Positions 33,509-44,934 of a stretch of DNA of 64,000 bases are shown in pieces; within the stretch, counting starts at the first letter, position 1; every line of letters begins with the position of its first letter. The stretch is from Aplectana chamaeleonis (taxonomy: Eukaryota > Nematoda > Chromadorea > Rhabditida > Cosmocercidae). The notes under the pieces are model-generated. The model saw only the letters and a list, made by a program, of their open reading frames with translations. It searched no databases and was not told where the DNA came from. A program made the translations under genes and the position numbers. The stretch lies in assembly GCA_029168955.1 (NCBI GenBank), contig JAPDOI010000175.1:62001-126000 (forward strand), read 5' to 3'.

Positions 33509-34663
33509 TGTGATCCGAAGCTCCTGACCACGAAGTTGGATGACCACGAAGTTTGTGTGCAGCGTGTCTCCACGCCTCTGAGGCCCTGCAACGATTATTG
33601 CGCTTGATTCTGTGGTGGCAGCCTACCGATCGTCAAAAGAGTACACTACCAGCGTCCCAAATTTAGAAGAGTGCCGTGTCGAGGTGCAATCCTATAATAT
33701 CCATCGCGAGCTCCGCGTGACCTAAAACGTAGAAGGGGCAGTATTAAATATTCATTGGGCGCGCTAGCACCCGTTGGGCTGTCCTACACGTCGGATTCCC
33801 ATTGTTCGTACACTTCCTCTGTCTGCAGAGACAGGCGGGTGTTGTCCGGCCGGACAACCGGGCGTACGTAAGAATTTTAAAAAATTCGAATTTTTTCGTG
33901 GGGACGTTGAAATTTGTAGTTGAAAATTCATGGAATGGGGTGGTTCGCAATTGAGAACAAGCTTCTGACAAAATTAAACAACGAAAATTCTTACGAAAAG
34001 GAAGGCATACATATGTCAAGAGGAAGAAAAAGGTGGAAGGGAACAATACCAACTCTATAACCACCATATAATTGTGGATTTTCGTGATACTCAAAAGAGA
34101 TTTCGAACCTCAGTGAAATTCTCTACAACCTGATACCTAAAACTCCTACAATAACCTCACAGTTATGAAGAAAATGCCTGAATGTTTTCTCGTTATCCTA
34201 TATCTTTGTCCAGACCCGAGCCTTTGGCCGAAATGGTGCAACGCAGGTTTTAAAAACCCTGAGATCCCAAAGTTTCTATTTTGACCGAGCTGCGCCGGTT
34301 TGGATTTGGAGTGCTGAAACTTCAGAAACATCAGTAGGTAGGGAGTGCGGTAATTAATGAATAAAGAATGTATCCTAGAAAACTCTTGAATGCAAAATCT
34401 ATCAAACTTTTTGAGCCTGGGGGCACGTGAAAGTTGTGCCTAATTTTCAAAAAATTTGGTATTCAAGTGGGGGGGGGTCGTAGCTTCGTCGAGGTCCTGA
34501 ACAACGGTCTGGCTGACCCTATCCGTTTGAAGCTTTTCTACTAGTTCTGGCGCGGGCCACTGTGATACTTAATGCCACCTCAGGTCACCGTTTCACCATG
34601 CAACGAGAGCCCGAACAATGCGGCTCTCTTATTTTTTATTGATTCGGGTTGCGTTGCCTCTCC

Positions 34664-34852
34664 CGAGTAGCACGAGCTCCTAGCGCCGCAATAGCCGATC
34701 TGTTGAGTCTAACTAGGTTGTAGAAACTGTAAAACTAGAAAAAAATGGAGAAAACTGTATAAAAGCCACCTCTAGTCGGTTTCGGCGCTGGAAGCTCGAC
34801 CGACGGGCGGCCGCAAAGCATTCCGAGACGCTAGTGCGGACCAGAATTTGAC
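34664..34852. mobile_element. Fragment of MITE family with GGTCAAATTCNGGTCCGC ends
   Basis: The right portion GGCGCTGGAAGCTCGACC, GCGGCCGCAAAGC and GCGGACCAGAATTTGACC matches the right half of 44464-44742 and, inverted, the window end at 63905-64000. The left terminus is not recognisable. Confidence 0.6.
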
Positions 34853-35243
34853 CTCGAGAAACGCAGCGCGTCTTCTTATCGATCGACTAAGAACTTTCAT
34901 GAGCCTCGTTAGAGCAATTTTTCGTTACCCCGTAATTCTTCAAATCTCCCCAAGAATATTCTTATCACTCAATGTGTACAACATTCACTATAATGATCCC
35001 GCCTGTTTTGAATACATCTCATCTTCCAGATGCGGATCTCTCGCGAGGATTTTCGAGGAAACGCGTTGTTTCCAAAAGGCAAACGGTATTCAGATATGGC
35101 AAACGAGAGGTAGTTTTCTGACACTTTCTACTCAATAGGATTACACGAAGGCGGTTTATTGTTTAACACTCAGTATAAGTCAAAGACAGAGGTCTAAACA
35201 AATGTACTAGAAGCTTTGAGGTTGTGCTAGATTTTGATTACAG

Positions 35244-38200
35244 ACTAATCTAATTAATAACTCCATCGAAACGAATGGTGGTAGGTCCAAAGATTACAAA
35301 CTCATCACTATCACGGACATGGACAGGGACGCAAAAGCTTCTGAATGGCAATGGAGAGCCCTGACAAGGGAAGGAAAACTGCATCTGAATGCGGACAATA
35401 CAAAAGCGTCAGTTGAATGGGATGCTACGAGTGATAAGAATATCACAGGGTGAGCTGCTCGAATATTCAATTGTGGTGGACTTCAGATACTTCGCATTTA
35501 TACTACTTCTCTGAGAAAGGATCGCACAGTATCAAGGATCCCTAAATTCGCGAGAGAGCTCCTAATTTGAAGAGCAAACTACTTCAAATATTTTCCATCG
35601 AAAAAAAAAACGAAATTCCAATATTCCATCCGCATGAGTATGCGAGCATTGCTGCTGGCTCCCCTCCCCCCCCCCTCTTGCTGTCTGTAGCCTCCTCTCG
35701 GCATAATCAGGCAGAGCTACCACTGGCATTTCCTGATTTCCAAGCCTGTATGCAAGCATGAGTCCCTTTTTTGCAAAAGGGAATTCAAGTCCTCACAACT
35801 TTCTTTTAGTTACCTTAACTGGAAAGGTCGTGCTATGGAGATGTCCAGCTTGGAAAACTTTAACGGTCATTTGCTTTCTCCTGATGACAAAACTGGAATG
35901 CTCTATGTAATAAAGGGCACCAAAGTACGTTTCTCAAGAGTTCTCTACGGAGTAGCCTATCTCACACTCATTGTTTACTGTCAGGCAATTCCATGGGTCT
36001 TCCTGAATTCCGGACCTGGCAACACCACTAGTCCAATGAAGGCCGAGTGGATGACAGTCAAAGACGACACACTCTATGTCGGCGGTCATGGATATGTTAG
36101 TTGTTGCGTAACTTTTTTTTCGCCCTTTTTTTTTGTTATGATATGAACTTTTTTTTGTTATGATAATCTCTACAGATTAAAAGAGTTCAAGAATCAAAGG
36201 CAGCAGACACGCTCAAAAATTTCTTGAGATAACTAAGCTACTTGGGTAGTATGGCCCCTAGTAGAACGCCCAGGCCGGGGGAAGCGTCAAAAACGAGTGA
36301 AAGCGACTAAATTTGAGTCGAAAATTTTTGTCAGCCACTCCGATGAGCTTTCATGCCCGCACCCTCAAAATACGGATACGGTCACTTCGGCTGGTTTTTG
36401 AAGCTTCCAACTTTAACCCAACCGTTTTATGGGTTATATTAGCTATTTCAACCGCTCGGGCAAAACTCTTCCAATTTTGCCCCATAACAAAAACAGCCGC
36501 TATTCGTGTATATGCATTTTGTTTTCGTCGGTTTTCTCGTTAGTTTCCCATACTACTAGCTTCAAACCTTCGATTTATGACATTAAATCGATATCATCTT
36601 TCAGCGTGTCTGCTGCCTTTAAAGTTTGAGTTTGAAAGCGAAATGACTTAGCGTATTGGCCGAAATTGCGCGATCGAATCGGTAAACAATGATGACCCTC
36701 CTCCGAAGTTTGCTCAAGTGCGAAGCTTCACCCTCCTTCAGAGCCCACATTCATTTGAAGTATCTGTGACAAGCAGTCTAACGGAGACACATTGCGTCCA
36801 TTCTTTTTTGCTTTCGCACTTTTGGTCGACAATATCGTTTAAAAGAAACGTGAGAGCATTCAAAAATTCACAAAGTCTGTCGAAAACATCAAACTAATTC
36901 CACAACGTTGTTCCGAACTCGCTCGGGCTCTAGGATGAGTTTACCATCGTGAATACGTTGCATGCTTCCATAACCCCTTAATCATTTTAAGAGTTCATTC
37001 TTATACAAACCTCTCAGGACTTCTGTCACCGCAAATACGTCTACTCACTCTTTGTCCCAAATTTGTGCTCTCTGACGGGAGCGATTGTCATCAGAGTGTC
37101 GACACTTTCAAGAAAACAAGAGACAGCGATGGGTATAAATATTAATTTTCAGTGGAAAACTTGTATTAATTTTCAGTGGAAAACTAGATGCATTCCTTTT
37201 CGGAGAAAGTAAAAAAAACCGGGACTTTTTTTGAACTTTTAGGACGCACGGTACCTAATCCTTTAGTTTAAAGGCAGTGGTCACGATGAAAAACGTTATC
37301 GAAAAAACTACAAAAATCAGCTTAGATCAAAAACAGCTGAAAAACTATGAAGGTAGCGCGGTGAAAAACGGTCTAGAATTAGGGTTTCTAGGGCCCAAAG
37401 AAGCTAGTTCGTGCACACGTGCACAGCGATGACGAAACAGATCGCAATCTCATGCCGAGCAGTCAAAAATCATCGACATTCAGAGGACGAAATAAATGCA
37501 AATTTAACGAATAAAAACAGTTGAATAATGAAAGCATCACTTCAGTCAATGTTTTTGACTAGATGTGTACATAAATCCGAAGGTTTTATGATTGACATTC
37601 AATTTCAAGCTAGCTGATGTTCTTGATATAAGAGGTCATCGATGCCGATGATGTGGAGAGGGCTCGTCCACCATCAAAAGACAAGAAAGTTCAGGTTTCA
37701 AATTCGCCCCAAAACAGTGGTTTTTTCGCGATTTTTTCTTATAGGTCCTACTACTCGAGACCCAGGAAAGGATTTCGAGAGAAAAAGACGACAAGCATAT
37801 TTGATCGCGACCACTGCCTTTAAGGAACAGTGACAACAGTGATGTTTCAGGAATACAGGGGTAAAAATGGAGAGATTCAAAACACGGATGCCATGTGGAT
37901 CAAAACTGTGAACCCCGATGGAGCGGTAAGATTTCCATTCCTGGTGGCACCGCAAGTAGATGTATTCACTCCCTCGGCGCGTTTCGTCCTCGGCTTCTGT
38001 ATACACCGTATGCAGAGCGTTAAGTGTCGCCCCACCGTGGTTGTCAAATTGGTAACAGATAAGAGCGATTAAGCAGACGCACTGTTTCTAAAAAGCCGCT
38101 GACTCCCGCAATTCATTGTTCTTATAAATCTTAAAGACACAGTACGCCCTCATTTATGAAATTTGAGATTTTAACTTTACTGTGCAGACGATTCCTTTTG

Positions 38201-39322
38201 TATAACACGTAATAGATCGCAACCCCTCCAAATGAGCGAGATATAGGCGACCACCACGTGCTACAAATCCATTCCCGATTTTCGAAGTCATTGGCGGCGA
38301 GATAAATGGATGAATTCCAATCTCGTCTTCGTTTCTCACTGCAATACGCATCTATCTCTTCATCCCATTTCGCTCTCGTGCAGCGATTGCGAATAAAGAA
38401 CAATACAGACCTAAGACATCTCGTCCTCCAGAATTCTGGCCTCATAATAGAGGCATTCCCAAAGTGCCATATTTCCGTCCATAAGGGGTCTTACACGATT
38501 TCAGAAATACCATTGTGATCAAAGTATGACCCTCTCAAAAACAAGGATGAAACCTGAAATCATTTCTTTGGATGTCCTTTAAATTTCAATGGGCTCAATT
38601 CTCTTTGGCTACGATGTCCAATACGCTGCGCATCCCTTCATTAATCTGAGAAGTTTGTATTTTTCATTATACACTCAGCTTCATAGTACACCAAAGATAC
38701 CAGGCTGCCCTTGAAATTGCGGCGCAGCATAATTTCCGCATATTCCAATATGAGCGGACTTCCTCTAGCGAATACTCGGATGCTCTACACTGTGTTCCTC
38801 TGATTTAGGTAAAGTCACATGACTGGACCGACATCTTTAAGAGAATGCGCGCAGCAGTTGGTGTGAAAGATCTGGGATATTTGACTCACGAGGCAGCGCA
38901 ATGGTCAGAGATGCGCAAGAGCTGGTTTTTCCTCCCTCGTAAGGAATCCCAAACCCTGTACGATCACAAAAAAGACGAAGTTAGGTAATAATTTAGTACT
39001 GGGCAACCCCCTAGATTGACTAACATCGTGATTTTAAACGCGTATAGCTTTCAGTGGTACGAACTTGCTGATAATTGGAGACGAAGCTCTGAAGAACTTC
39101 CGCTTTGTGAGAATTGGCAGAAACAATCGTAATCGAGGATATTCCGCTTTCCGTTTCATTCCCAACACCGACGACAAGCTGATTGTTGCATTGAATGCAA
39201 GGGAAGTCAAGAACAAGACGGTCAGAAGCTACATCACTGTTTTCAATACTGACGGCAAGATCATCATGCGTGACAAGAGACTCGATGGCGACATGAAGTT
39301 TGAGGGATTATACATATATTGA
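35244..39322 (+). CDS. Calcium-activated nucleotidase (apyrase, CANT1 family), six exons, 5' exon missing
   Basis: It hydrolyses nucleoside di- and triphosphates; hookworm and arthropod relatives are secreted at feeding sites and remove pro-thrombotic ADP. Exons: 35244-35449, 35810-35924, 35985-36095, 37851-37925, 38809-38984, 39055-39322 (TGA 39320-39322), all joining in phase with GT-AG introns (360, 60, 1755, 883 and 70 bp). Family blocks appear in order: LITITDMDRDAK, SVEWDA, KGRAMEMSSLENFNG, LSPDDKTGMLYVI, PMKAEWMTVKDDTLYVGGHG, DLGYLTHEAAQWSEM, SWFFLPRKESQ, YSAFRFIPNTDDKLIVALN and the C-terminal MKFEGLYIY. The modelled part is about 250 residues, lacking only the signal sequence and a short N-terminus. 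The first exon was not identified; a poor candidate is ATG at 34898. Introns 3 and 4 contain MITEs. AATAAA at 39368 is the probable poly(A) signal. The family assignment is secure; secretion is inferred from relatives. Confidence 0.93.
36198..36618. mobile_element. TTAA-type MITE, subfamily A4, in apyrase intron 3
   Basis: AGGCAGCAGACACGCTCAAA and AGCGTGTCTGCTGCCT are inverse ends, flanked by TCAA (36194-36197) and TTAA (36619-36622). It is related to 30537-31007. It lies about 100 bp downstream of the exon ending at 36095. Confidence 0.8.
37272..37819. mobile_element. TTAA-type MITE, subfamily A3, copy 2, in apyrase intron 3
   Basis: 548 bp, nearly identical to 26527-27074, flanked by TTAA (37268-37271 and 37820-37823). 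Its right end is only 31 bp from the next exon (37851), so the remaining native intron end holds little more than GTGATGTTTCAG and a possible branch site. Confidence 0.92.
38135..38530. mobile_element. MITE, family C, left-terminal portion, in apyrase intron 4
   Basis: It begins AGACACAGTACGCCCTCA after TTAA (38131-38134). The interior, inverted, resembles 2571-3041 (GGATGAATT, ATCTCGTCCTCC). No matching right terminus was located, so the end is approximate. Confidence 0.6.
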
Positions 39323-39367
39323 TAAAATGTATTCGGCAGGACGCGGTTCATGCAGTTCGTTTTGATC

Positions 39368-39373
39368 AATAAA
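39368..39373 (+). terminator. Poly(A) signal of the apyrase gene
   Basis: AATAAA lies 46 bp after the stop codon. Confidence 0.75.
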
Positions 39374-39741
39374 ATCTTAATTGAGAGGCTTGTTACAGAA
39401 AATTAATTGCACCAGAACCGATATTCACGGACCGTTGGTCACATTTCAACTGATCCTAGTGTTATTTTTCTATTTATATTTACATACACACGTCAAGAAT
39501 GACGCGCGCCGTCAGAATGAAAGTGAGAAGCATACTGCCAAAGCAGTGGTGAAGCATACCATGAATAGGGAAATGGGGCAGAGCACAAAGTTGTCAATCG
39601 TATCTGTCAAACAGTCTTATACATATTAGAAGAAAAATGAGTAGAAGTTTTTACTTTTGTAAGGCCCGGACAAACGCCTCAGACAACTCGTCCACCATGC
39701 TTCCCTAGCTCAATTTTTGAGGGACCATAACTCTGTTCCTA

Positions 39742-40328
39742 CTCAGAGAATCGCCGCATTCAATGCGTGTCGAATATTCATTCAACTCGAAGACAAGGTG
39801 GTTTCGAGCACAGTCAGGAGACGTGCCGCTAGAAAAGCACGTGCTCCTATTGTGTTTCAAATTACAGCACGTGCCCCAACAAAAAAACTGTCCAGTGCTT
39901 GCATGATACACATTCAACTCGATGACAAAACGATTATCCAAAAAGGAAGGTATACGATGCACTCTTGAGACCGAACTGAGAGGTCGGCTGCTTCGCCGGT
40001 TCAATTACCCAAGTTTGCGGTACTTTACCCGCCCGGCCGCTGGAGGCCTCGTCCAATCGCTGACGAGCCCAGCTGGCGCTCGGAGAGCTGGCCGCGTCGC
40101 ACGTCGGTGTGCCAGCCGCGTCGCGTCTGTGTGCTGTTACGATAGAGCTGGACTACCTTGCAGCACGTGCTCCTGCGATTGAATTTTGCGGCACATGCTC
40201 CTGCTATTAAAATTTGCAGCACGTGCTGCTGTTTGGAGCACGTGCCCCTGCCCTAGAGCCTTTCTATGGGTGTGGTCACTCGAGTTGAATGCATATTCGA
40301 CACGCATTGAATGCGGCGATTTTCTGAG
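39742..40328. mobile_element. 587-bp MITE with TA duplication, nested in A2
   Basis: Long inverted ends, CTCAGAGAATCGCCGCATTC at the left and GAATGCGGCGATTTTCTGAG at the right (over 45 bp of inversion), are flanked by TA at 39740-39741 and 40329-40330. The host element reads through this point in other copies. TA targets indicate Tc1/mariner-type integration. The interior has several GCACGTGCTCCTG motifs and an SL1-like segment. Confidence 0.85.
39998..40021 (+). other. SL1 spliced-leader-like sequence
   Basis: The stretch GGTTCAATTACCCAAGTTTG plus CG matches the conserved nematode 22-nt SL1 leader at 20 of 22 positions (T to C at position 5, A to C at position 21). It is followed by GT, as at the leader's splice donor. 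The Sm-binding site and stem-loops of a full SL RNA are not evident downstream. It may be a decayed SL RNA gene piece or a relic of a trans-spliced transcript inside a MITE. Confidence 0.55.
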
Positions 40329-40436
40329 TAGAAGGTCTTGTACGATTCCAAAAACATCGTTTGAATCAGCACGGGACCGTCTTCAAGGTAGGCGGGAAAG
40401 CAGAAAAACGATTTTTATCGAGAACACTGCCTTTAA

Positions 40437-40883
40437 AGGCAGATTTCACGATGATCATCCTCGTTGACTTTCCACAGCGAAATGATAGGCTAGAAGGATC
40501 CTAGGCTCCCAAAGTCGAAAGAACGGTAGAAAACGAGCCAGGAGCTGCAAAATGACGGCTGCAAACAAGCGTTTTGGTGCCCCAGACACGCCCCGTGCCC
40601 CAGATCCGCCCCTTGAAAGGAACAAATCAAGACTCAGATTATAGGAATGATCAAGTGAAGGAAGTGGTGATAAGTGAGCTGTTTGCTTCATTGCACTGAT
40701 AGGTATCATCCTTGTAGCAGTCAATTCCTCCACGTTCAAAAATCAACGTAAACAAGAGAGGACCTATTTTTGCTTCAAAACGCGTCTTTCGTGTCCTTTT
40801 TAAGCAGCCCTTGCTATATAGGGCACCAGACCTTTCGTAAACCGTGGAGATATCGGAAGTGAAATTTATCGTGAACACTGCCT
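40437..40883. mobile_element. TTAA-type MITE, family A, complete
   Basis: It starts AGGCAGATTTCACGATGATC and ends TTTATCGTGAACACTGCCT. TTAA at 40433-40436 is shared with the preceding element and TTAA at 40884-40887 with the following one. Confidence 0.82.
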
Positions 40884-40887
40884 TTAA

Positions 40888-41230
40888 AGGCAGTGTTCAC
40901 GATAAATCTCGTGCTCAAGGTTTCACAGTAAAACACTAAGCTGGCAGACGCAGGAAGGAATAGTGTCAAAAAAAGTAGCGAGAACGGTCCAGAAATAGAT
41001 AAGAACGGGTTTAAAACTTATCCCGGTACGCCTGGCTATCCCGGTCCGCCCCCCATTCGTACGAGTTCAAGGCGCCTCGAACGTCTTTGATGGCAATTCG
41101 CCAGGCAACTCCGCCACGCCCCCCAACCTTGATCAATACAAGGCCCGACAACGGCACTACCGAGAGCGGCTCACTCATCGATTTTGGGGTGTTTTCGTTG
41201 TTTTCTGTTGATTTCGCTTAGTTTCCTTTT
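40888..41230. mobile_element. TTAA-type MITE, family A, left end, boundary unresolved
   Basis: AGGCAGTGTTCACGATAAAT follows the shared TTAA at 40884-40887. No inverse terminus was found downstream, so the right boundary is a guess and the copy is probably truncated. Confidence 0.5.
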
Positions 41231-42180
41231 CATTCTCTAACCTTTTTTCAGATATTCCAAGAGGATGGTGAAGAAACGGCCAATGTTTCCGTTTTTCGAC
41301 CAAATCATCGAGTTCCAGCTGTTTTCGTTTTTTTTTCTGAAAATTTGCGGCTCTTGCTTTGCTTAATTTTAGTTTCCCAACCTTTTTCCAGGGATTTGAG
41401 GAAGATGATGGAGGGAAAGCCCACCTTTCCTCCTAGTTCTGAGCTTTTTGCAATTTTGGAATCAAATTATGACTTTTTTGTTTTTTCTCGATTTTATCAT
41501 TTAAGACTACTATCTAAAAGTCAATTTTGAATTTTTTTTTGGAAATAGGATAGTAGGCGGAGAGTGTTCGTGATGTTTTGTAATTTTATGTGCAGGTTTT
41601 ATGTCCTTACTGACGAGCCCACCTATTTCTCTTTGGCTGTCTACGGATGAAAGGGCGAAACGGCCTTAATTAGTTCGTTCTATTTGTTTCTTTCCAGGTT
41701 TAAAATATATTCCACATATATGCTTGTCATAAAACATCTCGCACACTTCGTCGTAAGCGCTAGCCTGTGCGGCGACTCCATTTTCAGAGCAGTAAAGAAA
41801 AAGCGTGGCTCGCTGTCAGAGTAGAGCCACCGCGCGAGCTCCTACTTGAATGACGTTGTGTTGTGATGACCGCGACCCAACAAGCAGCACGCAGCGTACT
41901 ATCCGAGCGGCGCTCACCATTTTTCCAATAGAACGGTTTTTCCACGAAGTTCTTTCTAAAAACAAAAAAAAACAGGTGTATTTGTGTCATTCTACTGTGC
42001 GGATAGCCGATCCCACAGTGTTTGATGGTTCGGCGCTTGCCACGCACAACGTCGCGGCTAACGACAAAATGATAACATCTATACAGTACGGCCACCAAAA
42101 CTTACCAGTTGCGGGTTTCGGGGCTCGCGCTGACTGCATCAGGAAATCTACGTACCTCGAACTCAGAGTCACTGCGATTG
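41231..42180. other. No gene recognised
   Basis: Contains a loose duplication (TAGTTTCCTTTTCATTC...TTTTTTCAG and TAGTTTCCCAACCTTTTTCCAG with following GA-rich text, 41220-41420), but no supported gene. Confidence 0.4.
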
Positions 42181-42184
42181 TTAG

Positions 42185-42668
42185 AGGCAGTGTTAACGAT
42201 AAAAATCGTTTTTCTGTCTTCCCGCCTATCTTGAAAACGGCCCCATGATGATTCCAATGATGTCTCTGAAATCTTACAAGAGCTTCTGGGAACGGAGTTA
42301 TGGTCCCTCAAAATTTGAGCTAAGGAAACGTGGTGGACGAGTTCTTCGAGGCTTGTAACTTCCGTCTTTTGCAGCCGATGTATGCGAGCTGACCTGAGTA
42401 AAGAGAGAAGTTGAGAATGAAAGAAAGAACGGTGCTAATGATTGGAAATCATCGCTCATCTTACGATCTCGAGCATTCATTTGTTCACGTCGGTGGGCGT
42501 GGGTTGCGCTTTTGGGGTTTGCTTTGCGCTCGAAGTGGCAACTTTGGGTTCTTTTGGAGCTCTTCCTGGCTCGTTTTCATGCGTTCTTTCGACGTTACGT
42601 TACAGATTGTCCCTCCACTAACCATTCCTAGGGGAAACTGAAACACATTTTTATGGTGAACACTGTCT
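42185..42668. mobile_element. TTAA-type MITE, subfamily A2
   Basis: AGGCAGTGTTAACGATAAAA follows TTAG (42181-42184), and TTATGGTGAACACTGTCT precedes TTAA (42669-42672). The interior matches 55701-56180 (GGAACGGAGTTATGGTCCCT, GGCTTGTAACTTCCGTCTTT, CGAGCATTCATTTGTTCACG). Confidence 0.82.
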
Positions 42669-43232
42669 TTAAAATGTTTAATTCATACATAAATACAAAT
42701 TTATCGCAGTCTATGGATAAAACAATGAAACCATTCACATTCTGTAATGCACAAAGGCACACGGGCGAGAAGACAATGTTTCCGAGATCTATGGATCAGA
42801 ACCTTTTAATTGTAGCGTGTCTGAAGGCGTATGGTCGATCGAGAGGGATGCTGCGAGAAGACATTGAAGCCCGGTGTGCACCCAGTCGTCTTCACATGTG
42901 TACTATACACATTGTCCAAGCTGTAAACAAAACGCATGAAAAAAACGAATCAGATAATCTTTGTACTGCTCCTATTGGAGTGAAATTCCGGCATTAACAG
43001 CTGCAGACAGCCCACGTTGCAGCATGCAGCTTGGAAGAAAACATGCTCGAACCACAGGATATGCAAATGCGTACTGCTACAGCGATTGTCTGCAACTGCA
43101 GACCGTAATTTAACTACGATACAGAAAGTACATGACTCATGTCATTTTTGCGGGTAGCCGCGAAGAATCTAAGACATCGCCATCTTGCGAGCAAAACAGT
43201 TGCATCCCTATCTGAAATATTTTATTTTCCAG

Positions 43233-43355
43233 AAAAAAACGCTCGGTTCCTATGATAACGATGTCATAGCTTCGTCACGGTCTGCCGAAGAAATGGCACA
43301 ACTGATACACAATTTTGACAGGCAAAGTTCTTGTTCGGTGAAATGGTACTTTTGC
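43233..43355 (+). pseudogene. Decayed RTE-like reverse transcriptase fragment
   Basis: A 41-codon open segment reads LGSYDNDVIASSRSAEEMAQ then LIHNFDRQSS and VKW. It resembles the catalytic strand of RTE-type RTs (Y-A-D-D-I-V-L, S-A-E-E-M, D-R-Q-S-S) with the first Asp of the pair changed to Asn. It is flanked by TTTTCCAG and GTAAGT, which makes it look like an exon, but the protein content argues for a retrotransposon relic. Confidence 0.5.
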
Positions 43356-43699
43356 GTAAGTATTATGCTCGGCTGCAGATGAAACCTCTTATGTCACGAA
43401 AAATGATGTTCCTGCAGAAGTAGTGGCGCTTCTGAGCTCAAGAATCGGCGGAGTGCAAGTGTGGTTTGTTTGAAGTATCAAGACAGGAATGAGACTCAAA
43501 CGCATGAAATAAATGTGTATCAAACATTAGAAGAGCTGAGATTCTTAAAAAAGAACCATCTATCCTCTGTTTCCGAGTCAAGTTTACTCTGTTTCGTCGC
43601 GCGCTTGTGCGGAACGAGGGTAGAGGCAGAGAGAAAGTGTGGGGAGAAGGAGACGCAGCACACGCGCGTCGAAGCACGCCATGAACGGAAATAAATATA

Positions 43700-44460
43700 A
43701 CTCGGAAACAGGGGATACTCCACCTATAGGGGAGACAGAAGCCAAGTAATACTCTCTTTTAGCACATTTGTGAAGTACTATCCCACCCTGAAAATCCTCA
43801 GTCATATGGAAGACCCACGGCCGTGACCCCGATTAAGCCTCAGATCACTTAGGGGTTCCGGGGTGACGCTGCACGATTATTAAGATGCTTCAGAAAGTTA
43901 CCCGCCGTCATGACGAGATTTTGCGTCCTGCCAGCGAAGAATGACGCCAGGTTGAGACAGGTGTGGTCGTAAACTTTCTGAACGAGTGATGAGAGGAGTC
44001 GCAAAATCTTGAGCCTAAAAGCGATTATCGCGGGTGAGGAATGGCTTTACTGATGTTCTCCACAACGGCCCAACTTGCTGCTAAACCCTGCTTATCCAGT
44101 TCTGGGGTTAGGTTGGGATTAGGCGCGTTTCATCATTGCTGCGCGAGTGCTGGAGATAATCAATAGTTGGTGTCTCGACGGGGTTCCGGCTGCCTCACCC
44201 TCCTATGTATGGTTTCCGTTTTCATGCTAGTCTGACGCATGGACCAGGCTGCTGGCCGTGCGGGGTTGGCGGCCTCACTGGAGAATGGGGTTTCGATTCG
44301 CGCGGGGTGATCTACCGTCGCAGCCCCGTCCATTAATCGGACTAAAATGATTGCGCGAACTCTACGTAGGGTTTGCGAGAAAACGATTTTTCAGTGCTAG
44401 CCTAACCCCCTTTTAGCCCTCGCGCTGCTATCATCAAACGCACCGACGCTCCAAATCCTG
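43700..44460. other. No gene recognised
   Basis: GC-richer sequence with no recognisable gene or RNA. It borders the MITE at 44464. Confidence 0.4.
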
Positions 44461-44463
44461 CCT

Positions 44464-44742
44464 ACTGTGCTTATCTGGGCCAAATTCCGGTCCGCAGTTG
44501 CGTCTCGACACGCTTTGTGGCCGCACGCGCTCGAGTCAATCGAGTTTCCAGCTCCTGAGCCGACTCGATATGGCCTTTTTATGTAGTATTCTTCAATTTT
44601 GTTCGGTTTCTAGTTTCTAAAACCCACCTAGGGTCAACAGATCGGCAGCTGCGGCGCTGGAAGCTCTTCCGACTCGAAAGCGCGCGGCCGCAAAGCGTGT
44701 TGAGACGCAATTGCGGACCGGAATTTGACCCAGATAAGCACA
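44464..44742. mobile_element. About 280-bp palindromic MITE
   Basis: Left: CTGTGCTTATCTGGGCCAAA and GGTCCGCAGTTGCGTCTCGA. Right: the inverses, ending TTTGACCCAGATAAGCACA. Related fragments lie at 34664-34852 and 63905-64000. Confidence 0.82.
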
Positions 44743-44816
44743 ATAACTCCAACCTAACCCGCCGCGTACGTGCATGCCGCTGGAAATCTACTTATGACTA
44801 CCGCGAACTACCTTAA

Positions 44817-44934
44817 GGCTGGGATCATACTTTCCGCGACAGCGACAATGCATATCGGGCATATCGGTCTTATGATCGATATTGATGGTAAACATTGCAT
44901 CGCGTCGCTCGTTGCCGGATGTATGATCCCGGCC
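44817..44934. mobile_element. 118-bp MITE, GGNNGGGATCATAC ends
   Basis: Inverted ends GGCTGGGATCATAC and GTATGATCCCGGCC are flanked by TAA and CAA. The subterminal GCGACAGCGACA is shared with the TTA-flanked element at 7996-8291, suggesting one family. Confidence 0.7.

Larger units (their letters stand above)
29861..34654. mobile_element. 4.8-kb palindromic element with 2-kb arms
   Basis: The left arm 29861-32155 and right arm 32600-34654 are inverted, diverged copies with a 444-bp loop. Outer ends are ACGCAACCCGAATCAAT and its inverse ATTGATTCGGGTTGCGT; inner ends are CTTCATCAGATCATCC and the inverse. The left arm is longer because it contains a 471-bp MITE (30537-31007). The right arm at 33745-33900 also differs locally. 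No transposase is recognised. Each arm contains a mirrored small two-exon ORF. Confidence 0.85.
39685..40432. mobile_element. TTAA-type MITE, subfamily A2, left-truncated, interrupted
   Basis: The interior (CTCAATTTTTGAGGGACCAT; AGGTCTTGTACGATTCCAAA) and right end (TTTTATCGAGAACACTGCCT, then TTAA at 40433-40436) match 27516-27991. The left terminus is absent. A 587-bp TA-flanked element is inserted at 39742-40328. Confidence 0.8.

Noticed and set aside
29861..34654. Palindrome as an assembly artefact
   Set aside because: The arms differ by many substitutions, indels and a nested MITE, so they are not a duplicated contig end.
43233..43355. Apparent host exon with TTTTCCAG acceptor and GTAAGT donor
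   Set aside because: The protein resembles the catalytic strand of an RTE reverse transcriptase and has no joining exons, so it was called a retrotransposon relic.
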